A stretch of 64,000 nt of DNA, taken from Oscheius tipulae (Eukaryota > Nematoda > Chromadorea > Rhabditida > Rhabditidae). The position numbers and the translations under genes are program-made. The notes below the pieces were generated by a model, which was given only the letters and a program-made list of their open reading frames with translations, had not been told where the DNA came from and searched no databases. Shown here piece after piece: positions 57,078-64,000 of this stretch. The stretch spans positions 5,440,501 to 5,504,500 of the forward strand of contig JASJZH010000001.1 in NCBI GenBank assembly GCA_037178975.1, in the 5' to 3' direction. Each line of letters starts with the position of its first letter. The first letter of the stretch is position 1.

Positions 57078-58299
57078 ATGAATCCGGCGGAAAGAGAGTG
57101 GCCGCTGAACAAACTCAGCATTCTAGAGCCACAGAGAGGAGTCTACGTTAGTTGTTCTTCTTTCTTTGATATCCTCATATTTCAGATGAACAACATCACC
57201 CTCAAGATCCTGCTGCAAAAATGCAGTCTGATTGTCCTTCACGGAACAAAGCCACTGATACAGATCCCGCTGTCGGCCCCCAACTTGGTCGTAAAGTATG
57301 TTTGATACCGTTTTTTTGTCATAAATCCTCTTCAGATCCCAGGCAAGCACCAGCTCGTTCTATGTTCACGCTGCTGGCAAGAAATGCGAGGAGAAGTTTC
57401 GTTTTCGTGTCCTCAGATTCCAGTTCGATGAGATTCAAGAAGTTCTCTCACGCTTCGTCCGGGTAGTGCAGGCGGTCAGAAGCAGCCAGGAGGATCTCTT
57501 CTGTTCCCAGAACAGCCAGCTCACATTCTCTCAAAGCTCTAATTACGATCATTGCGCCTCTCAGGGAAGCATGTCCGAGTTCTCGCAGCCGCCTACTAAT
57601 CATCTCTACAATCAGTATCCGCTGTCGCCCGCCTCGAATAGAGGTTGGCACTCTCCCGTCTCCGCGCAGCCTGCTCCTTACTCGGCCGTGAAGCTGAATC
57701 CTTACGCAAGCTCTTACGAGCAGGACACCACCTCGTCAAACGGAAATGTTCAGACGATGCTGGATGACGGACCGAAATTCTCCCCTCTGAAGCTGCAGAA
57801 GCCTGTAGTCGCTCCAACGATTGTAGGGCTCCGTTCGCTCAACAATATGTGTACAATTTTAGGACCAAGGCTGTCAGACGGATCCGCAAACTTACGATGA
57901 AATCAGTCCAGAGGAGCTCACCAGCCTTATCGGTGTACTTACAGCCGACAAATCTTTCCAGATATTTGTACAGCGTGTCTGTAAGGTAAGCATTTTCGAA
58001 CTTTGCAACACAACATAGTCAAGAAACGAGTCAAGCTAAGGTGTTCTATTGATATCCCATACAGCAGTGAAACATTACGAACGTCAGCTACAAACATGTC
58101 CACATTCGTGAATTTTTAGGCTATGGATGACACCAATCCGGACCAGCAGGCTCACAAATCGGACGTCAACGAAGCTCCCCCACTCGAACCGCCTTCAGCC
58201 AAACGCCCGAAACTTGAACAAGACACCTCGACCGACGAAGGGCAAGATAGCCTTGCCGAAACCCTGGCCAAAGTAGACCGAATTTTGAATAGTTTTTAG
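57078..58299 (+). CDS. REC114/DSB-1-like meiotic double-strand-break protein
   Basis: REC114 partners SPO11 machinery to make meiotic DNA breaks; nematode versions (DSB-1, DSB-2) are highly divergent. Here an N-terminal PH-like part reads ITLKILLQKCSLIVLHGTKP, LIQIPLSAPNLVVKSQASTS, then KFRFRVLRFQFDEIQEVLSR and FVRVVQAV, the strand-plus-final-helix pattern of REC114. Directly after comes a cluster of six SQ sites in about 40 residues (SSQED, CSQNS, NSQLT, FSQSS, ASQGS, FSQPP), an ATM/ATR-type target cluster also known in DSB-1. A disordered Ser/Pro/Tyr middle is followed by a helix EELTSLIGVLTADKSFQIFV QRVCKAMD and an acidic tail ending ETLAKVDRILNSF. C-terminal helices of REC114 bind MEI4-type partners. 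Family call is by pattern only. Confidence 0.55.
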
Positions 58300-58683
58300 G
58301 TCACTCTAATAATTTCGGCCAGATACTTCCTGGTATCTGTCTCCCCCACCTTTCCGGCTGCTTTCGAGCAGCGTACGCAATGACGTACCCCCTTCCTCTC
58401 AAATTCCTTCTGATAACACAAATATTTTCGACAACTTAGTTGCCCATTTTATGTAAGCTTGTATTCTGTGATTTTCGTTGGCCTTATAAAGCCGTTTTCT
58501 TTTCTTAATCCTTTATTTCCGCTCATCAGATAGCTTCTCATACTCACTATCGATTTTCTTCTCAGATTTACCTCATCTGGTTCTTTACTCTTCCCTCAGT
58601 CCGATCATTTTCTTTTTATTTGCGAAAAAAAATCCTTTTTAGCCTTTTCGTTATTGATTAGACCTCATCAAGCTTATTCAGTC
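58300..58683. other. Intergenic stretch between REC114-like gene and PEN-2
   Basis: T-rich, 384 bp, no supported gene. It ends in gcttattcag 2 nt before the PEN-2 start codon. Confidence 0.4.
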
Positions 58684-59112
58684 ATGGATTTGGATAAATT
58701 AGATGCCAAGGAGAAGATGCTTCTCTGTAAAAGGTCGGTTATCTCGTTGAATTGTCTTTCAGTTTCACAGGTACTTCTTCATCGGATTGGCTCTCCTTCC
58801 CTTCGCCTGGCTGACAAACTTCTTCTGGTTCTTCTCAGAAGCTTTCAGACAGCCGCCTTCCGAGGAACGCAAGACTATCAGAAAGTAGACTATTCCCACA
58901 CTTCCTTACCCGCAAATCTTTACATTCAGATACGTAATCTTTAGTGGAATAGGCTGCGTCTCCTGGATCGTCGTCCTCGTCACCTGGGAATCCATTTTCC
59001 AGGTTTTCCCCCATCAATTTTGCTGAAATAGTTTTGATTTTAGGCCTACAGAGCTGAAGGACATCGCTGGTCAGACTACATATCGTTCGTCTTCCCCACG
59101 GGCCGTGTCTAA
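58684..59112 (+). CDS. PSENEN: Gamma-secretase subunit PEN-2
   Basis: PEN-2 is the smallest gamma-secretase subunit; it triggers presenilin endoproteolysis so that Notch and APP can be cleaved in the membrane. About 100 residues in four exons: MDLDKLDAKEKMLLCKR, then membrane segment YFFIGLALLPFAWLTNFFWF with the invariant FLPFAW/N-x-FWFF-like core, EAFRQPPSEERKTIRKY, second membrane segment GIGCVSWIVVLVTWESIFQ, and the tail HRWSDYISFVFPTGRV with the conserved DYxSF motif needed for complex stability. Length and all landmarks fit. It is the middle of three same-strand genes, REC114-like, PEN-2 and LETMD1. Confidence 0.96.
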
Positions 59113-59550
59113 ACACTTATTTTTGTCATCGATCTCCATTTTTCAGTACTGGTTCCGATAATAAATTATTCCTCTCAATAGGCTCATAACGTGTTTTTTC
59201 ACGAGTTTATGCTCGTTTTCATACTTTTGTACATGTAATTTTGCATTGGTAAATAAAGGGGACAGCGTTGAATAATGTCGAAAGCTGAACATTTCTCAGT
59301 TTTTAGTTTTGTAGCACATTTTGTGTGCTTAGTATCTTGGCAAAGTTCTGTATCTGAGGCTGTGAAAACTTTCTGCATGTGGAAAGCCTGTCGTAGTAAA
59401 AATTTGTTTTTGTCCTTGTCTACAGTCGGAGAGACCAAATCTGCGTATTTTCACCCTATATGGATATCAGTAAGACCCCGTGAACAATCAGAAATACTGT
59501 TAAGATAGTATAGTCTTCACTTACCTTCATAAAACAACAATTTAAGAGCG

Positions 59551-61060
59551 ATGTCTCTTCGAGCCACCTTATTGTATAGGCCATCAGCTCGAATATTTTG
59601 CAATTCTTTAAGGTTGGTTCGTTTTCCTGTTCTTCCACAAAGATTATCAGGTTGACATCTGCCGGCCCGCCTCCAGCCAAGCCATCGGTCCCTGGCTCCC
59701 TTTCTGACCGCTACGATAAGTTTATTGGTCGATGGCCGAAGGTCCAGGCTGTTCATCGCTTGGTTGTGGACGGTATGTCTTGCTATTTTTCCGTAAAAAA
59801 CTAAACAAGTTTTAGGTTCTCGATGGTGTTTTTCCGACATCAAGACCTATTTCAAGGTGCGGCGAGCTCTGAAAAATGGGAAAAAACTGCACGAGCTGTC
59901 GCTCCCCGAGCTGGAAGTCCTTGTCCAGGTAATGCTGATCTTCTATTAGAGCCTAACCTTTGTTAGAGCGGCGGAGAGCTAGCGAAAATGCTCTTTTTGA
60001 TGATCGTTTTGCAAATTCCCGGTCCAGGAGATTTGCTAATACTTTTGCTGTGAGTTATTTTAACTCCTTTTGCCTGAGATTTCCCAGCCTGTTTTTGAAG
60101 AGACCACTGTCCAGTTTGTGATCTCTCTGCCGTTCTAACAAAATCTCACAAAGTCATCTTTTTTTCACTAATCCCCAACATTTTGCAGACTCCGGCAGAG
60201 GGTCCCAAACTGGCCGTCGTGTTGACTCTGTTGCCTCTTCCGTTTACTGTCTACGTCCTTGGCTTCGCAATGTTCGTCCTCTATTTTTACCATTAAGAAA
60301 TTTTACTATTTTAGAATTTTCTTCCCGCGCCTTGTCCTCACTCGACACTTCTGGACCGATCAGCAGCGCAAGGAATTCTTTCTGAAAGATGTCGAGAAGT
60401 CTATGGAACGAGTTGAATCAGCGAAAATGGCTCTGATTGAGACTTCGGCCTCGTCGATTGAAAGTGCCCCCTTCGATTCGGTCGTACGTTTCCTTTTTCA
60501 TGAAATGTTTTCGTCTTACCAGTCTTTATCGAGCACTTGTTTGCAAGAATGTCTGAAATAATAGGGTTGATGGCAAAACTTTAAACCGGGTATGTCCATT
60601 TTTGACGCGAGAATACCTACTCTCCCAGAGAATCTCTGGTCAAGAGATTTATTATATTGAAAAGATCCCACTAAAAATTACTTTCAGATGACCATCAGCC
60701 GTCTCCACGGTATTCTCCCCATCCCGCTGCCGAATCTCCACGGCCGACTGTCCAGCCGAGCAACGTCTCTCAAGCAACTCGATCAGGTTCTTTCCTCCCA
60801 ACTGGATTCGTTGTCCTCTCAACAGCTCTATTTTGTTAGTGCTTCTTACTAGTCTTCTAATTTTCGAACTTTAGCATATGTACATTCGGCGACTGACCTA
60901 TCAGAATCTGTCCGACGAGGAAATTCGAGGGCGACTTCGAAAATGGCTCAAGTTCTGTCAGTTTACGTTAAGTTCTCTCCCATTTTACCCGCCCTTTTCA
61001 GCCTCAAATCTCACGGGTCTAGGCTATCTTCAAGCTCCGTACAACTTCAATCATCAGTAG
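59551..61060 (+). CDS. LETMD1: LETM1 domain-containing protein (LETMD1-like)
   Basis: LETMD1 is a mitochondrial inner-membrane protein with a LETM1-type ribosome-binding domain. MSLRATLLYRPSARIFCNSL is a presequence. Spliced at attatcag|G the frame continues RLTSAGPPPAKPSVPGSLSD, then YDKFIGRWPKVQAVHRLVVD, IKTYFKVRRALKNGKKLHEL, a membrane segment LFLMIVLQIPGPGDLLILL, and FFPRLVLTRHFWTDQQRKEF, the conserved LETMD1 core (FFPRxLLxRHFW). LPNLHGRLSSRATSLKQLDQ and LYFHMYIRRLTYQNLSDEEI follow. The last 33 codons are uncertain: a 40-nt intron (gttaag...ttttcag, about 60969-61008) would replace the unspliced tail SLPFYPPFSASNLTGLGYLQ with KSHGSRLSSSSVQLQSS and extend the stop slightly to about 61077. 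Confidence 0.87.
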
Positions 61061-61077
61061 TAAACCACACACCATAG

Positions 61078-62030
61078 TTTTAGTTGTTATCCGTTTTGCA
61101 CACAAAGCTTTTACTTGTTTTGGATGAATGTGTTCTCTTTTGCATGTGTCGTTTTGTGCTAGTTTCTTGTGCCTTCCAGGTTCCACTTAATTTGTGAACA
61201 TGTTGTCATTTTACGAAGACCGTTGCGTACGTAGGTACTGAGGTACGTAAAGCGAAAAGTTGGTACGAGCTGTTTTGGCTTGAAAACTCGACCTATATGA
61301 AGTGAAGACAATCGGTCAGGCCGACAGGGATGGCACGAACTTTAGGACAGACGAAAGCTCGTTCCTTAGTAGTTTAGTACATGTCTCGAATCAGCCCAGT
61401 AACAACGAGTTCCAGTAGAAGGTAGTGGGATTATCTAAATCTCCTAGAAGGTTCTCAGTCTCAAATTTTGTGCGATTCTCAAAAAGAATGATCTCAGTCT
61501 AGAGCTTGTCCCCAAAAACGCATTGAAGGTTTTCTTTATGATACTTATCACCTCCTAACGAATCTTTAACCGATCCTAACAAAGAACCACAGTAAGATGG
61601 AAACTGCCTTGCTCTCTCTAGTTAACTTGCCTTCGCATAATCGCAAAGGGTACAATAAAGCAGGTTTGGTCTCTCTTTCAGTACAAACAATCACGAGCAT
61701 ATGACAAGCTCTCAACTTGTAGAAGTATAGTTTTGAACCAGAACAGTCGAAACATCGGATAGTCTTTTCAGACCCAGGTTCCTTCCAGTTCCCTCTCTCA
61801 AGAAACCAGTTGCCTTCTTATTATGAAAACGAAAGAAGAATATCGACGCTGGAGCTTATCACAGCGGCTTCTCTTCATCCGATTAACATTCTTCCGTCTG
61901 GATGCACAAGAAAGATGACATCAACCGCTCAGCGACAATAAATCTTGTCCGAGTTGTTTGATTCTCGCGAGAAAGGTCGATCCTATTCCTACTTTTCCAC
62001 GAAAGTGTTCTAGAAATCAGAGTTTAGAGT
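61078..62030. other. Intergenic stretch upstream of tamalin-like gene
   Basis: No supported exon is seen. A gcgtacg...gtacgtaaagcg stretch lies near 61223. The end holds aaatcag 10 nt before the start codon. Otherwise nothing stands out. Confidence 0.35.
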
Positions 62031-63079
62031 ATGGACAGGCTGACCCAGAGGTTCGAATGGTGAGTCTCTTAATTAGTGTGATAGCGCCCTGTATATAAGA
62101 AGAACCGGTTCTTCTTATATGTTTTTTGATTGAGTGATAGCGCGTGTTCTGACCCACTTCAACCCTTCACTTATAGCCCACCAATTCACTGCTGTGTCCG
62201 AAGAAACTCCTCAGAGAAGATCATGGACGATTCGGACTCGCAGGTCAGTGCAGTGAGTCTATTCTGCGGATTTTTGGCGAGAAACAATGACAGGAACTCC
62301 AAGAGGAAAAGTGCGATCATTTGTACAAGAAGAAGAGGACTATTGTTGTTATGAGGAACTCGCTCGACTCGAGTTTTGGCTTCGCCTTACAGGTTCAGAC
62401 CTCCGAAGACAATTTTTGACTATGTTTTCAGAGTTACGTATTCAAAAGGAGGTGTGGTGGCTTTACCGAGCAGCTAACTTACGTCGACTATGTTAGGGAT
62501 CAGAGTCCGGCAGCCAACGCTGGCATCAAACGAGGTAAACGCGTTATTTGGAACCAGAAGAGTCACTTTTTGACTTCGTTCTGTAAAGATTATTTACAAA
62601 ATTTCAGTCTCGGAGAGCTTTATAAAGTATTTCGAGCCGGGAAAAGTTTTGGGTGGAAAGTAAAAAAGAAAAATCCGCGACGATTACAGGCGACGTCATC
62701 CTGTCAATCAATGGCTTCTCAGCCATTGGACAGACCCATGCTTCGCTCGTCCTATTCATCAATTCACTGCTTAGGATGAAAGTTGTTCTAGTCTTTCAGG
62801 TCTTTGACCATCTGATCCTCTCCAACAACCATAGAACTTCAGAATATTGCCAGAATAGTACAACTCTCAACCAGATCAATTCAGCTCCAGTACATTTTGA
62901 AGGAGAAAGAAATGATGATCAAGTTAATAGATATTGAAGAAAAGAAGCTCATCTCACAGGGAGCACGAGCCGAAACGGAGCCCAGTCCTCACCCGGAAGA
63001 TCCAATCCACCCAGACCGACTCAGTCACTGTAGTGCACAGAGCGAGTACGACAATTCCGAGCTTGTTACACGATTGTAA
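62031..63079 (+). CDS. Tamalin/CYTIP-like PDZ scaffold
   Basis: Tamalin (GRASP) links group 1 metabotropic glutamate receptors to cytohesin ARF-GEFs. Spliced exons read MDRLTQRFECPPIHCCVRRN and DDSDSQELQEEKCDHLYKKK, then a PDZ domain: RTIVVMRNSLDSSFGFALQS with the carboxylate loop FGFAL, YVFKRRCGGFTEQLTYVDYV, RDQSPAANAGIKRGDVILSI and NGFSAIGQTHASLVLFINS. The first PDZ strand RxxV and FGFxLQ-Y fit tamalin more than other PDZ proteins. A coiled-coil follows (TRSIQLQYILKEKEMMIKLI), then a Pro/Ser/Glu stretch. The protein ends ELVTRL, itself a class I PDZ ligand (T-R-L), as tamalin also ends in a PDZ-binding motif. Five short exons, phases consistent. Confidence 0.82.
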
Positions 63080-63630
63080 CCTGTTTTCGAACGTGTATCG
63101 CCCCTCCCGTGCATAGTTCCCAGTTTTTCGATTCGGGTATTCAGCCTTGCCATTCCTGATCCATTCCGGTGTTTCTTCTACAGCAAAACAGTCTAATAAA
63201 GTGTTCAGAAGTGTATTTGTACAAGACAATTCAAGAAAAACGTTTTTGTCACGGCGTGTTACGCGCGTCGCCACTTTTTCAAATCGGGCACAAACGCCGC
63301 TCGTTTTCTTAAGTACAGTATCCTACAAAAATCATGGTTCAAATCGGTTTTGGCACAGAATACCATACCTAGATTGATCTAAAAAGCGCGCGCTTGCGCG
63401 GATTTCCTACTCTTCGAGCTCCAGTTTCTTATTTTTTTCTTTATTTTTGAAGAATTTTGTGCAGAAATCAGATCATTAGAAAAACCTAGAGCTAATAACA
63501 AGTTTAAAAACCGTTTTTCTCAAAACACGAGCGGCTAAAAAGTTGTGAAAGCGCCATGAACTCGAATTTTTCGAGCTTTGCTAAGAGAAGACCAAATCTC
63601 CACCTGTCGCTCGGTAGTTTCAGTTGACAC
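63080..63630. other. Intergenic stretch before the right-edge gene
   Basis: A/T-rich with one AATAAA-like site (ctaataaag, about 63193) that could end the tamalin-like transcript. No supported exon. Upstream exons of the right-edge gene could be here. Confidence 0.3.
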
Positions 63631-63982
63631 TCCCATCACGCCCTATAAACGGCGAAGGCGTCAGTTTGTGGACGGAGATGGCTTCCAAATTTATCACGCC
63701 TCCTGTCAGACAGAACTATTAACATCTAGTCAAAAATCTCAGACTGATGTATTACGTTTCTCGTCTCGTGGTGTTCAAGCTGAATTAGGTGATCCGAACG
63801 TCCTTCAAACGATTTCCACTCTTCGAAACATCGTTGAAAGACAGAGCAAGTATATTGTTAGGCTCAAGCAAAGGGTTCGCGTGATGATTCTAGAAAAGAA
63901 GGCTGCTGCAAAAAGAGCAAAGCGAGCACGCATAGACCTTCTATGCAACAAGAAAAATCGTCTATCCCCCATGGACACTTTG
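63631..63982 (+). CDS. Exon of unidentified gene cut by right edge
   Basis: After an acceptor (gtagtttcag) one frame is open for about 115 codons to a TTG|gtaatg donor. It reads DTPITPYKRRRRQFVDGDGF, then three spaced Q-T/A-acid elements (CQTE, SQTD, VQAE), and a basic coiled-coil helix ISTLRNIVERQSKYIVRLKQ followed by KKAAAKRAKRARIDLL. Spaced xQT-acid elements plus a coiled coil are seen in THAP/P-element-type proteins and some transposase-derived genes, but no zinc-binding domain is visible, so the family is unproven. Confidence 0.4.
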
Positions 63983-64000
63983 GTAATGTTGAAATCTTTC

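Overview
This window is a compact, intron-rich animal genome segment, most likely from a nematode. The evidence is unmistakably metazoan genes (PEN-2, tamalin, MCTP, an OLIG-type bHLH), very short GT-AG introns (mostly about 35-60 nt, one of 24 nt), and a recurrent acceptor-like ...AG motif a few bases upstream of nearly every start codon, which is the mark of spliced-leader trans-splicing. A MOLO1-type (TPM-fold) membrane protein and same-strand clusters with gaps of 100-250 bp point the same way. I cannot place the species. Exon structures were read by eye from splice sites and reading frame. CDS coordinates run from start to stop codon and include introns.

Layout. 1-1710 (-): PARG, cut by the left edge. 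2009-8290 (+): PSMC3, a frameshifted two-repeat SLC25A44 relic, intact SLC25A44 and MRPL13, in an operon-like row. 8814-12078 (+): a NOL7-like nucleolar protein and hnRNP K. 12373-15580 (-): a degenerate DEAD-box-like protein, divergent from EXOC8 (+, 15761-18608). EXOC8 converges on SSRP1 (-, 18691-21123). 21604-28843 (+): RTN4IP1, a small proline-rich secreted protein and the MOLO1-like protein, whose first intron is rich in repeats. 31189-35621 (+): MCTP. 36880-37565 (-): OLIG-type bHLH. 39777-45580 (+): a very long low-complexity protein. 45644-48138 (-): LSG1 followed 108 bp later by RPL27. 48555-48806 (+): MRPL34-like. 48983-50833 (-): CHAF1B. 51667-52438 (-): Mn superoxide dismutase. 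52836-55953 (+): WDR75. 57078-61060 (+): a REC114/DSB-1-like meiotic protein, PEN-2 and LETMD1. 62031-63079 (+): a tamalin-like PDZ scaffold. 63631-63982 (+): an exon of an unidentified gene cut by the right edge.

The genes do not form one pathway. Several share themes: ribosome production (MRPL13, MRPL34-like, RPL27, LSG1, WDR75, NOL7-like), chromatin assembly and repair (SSRP1, CHAF1B, PARG) and mitochondria (SLC25A44, RTN4IP1, SOD2, LETMD1). This fits clustering of broadly expressed genes. The less ordinary content is the REC114-like protein with an SQ cluster, the eroded helicase, the carrier pseudogene, a dispersed family of about 55-75 bp palindromes around TCTRCAAAGTTGTA, and tRNA- and 5S-like relics in introns.
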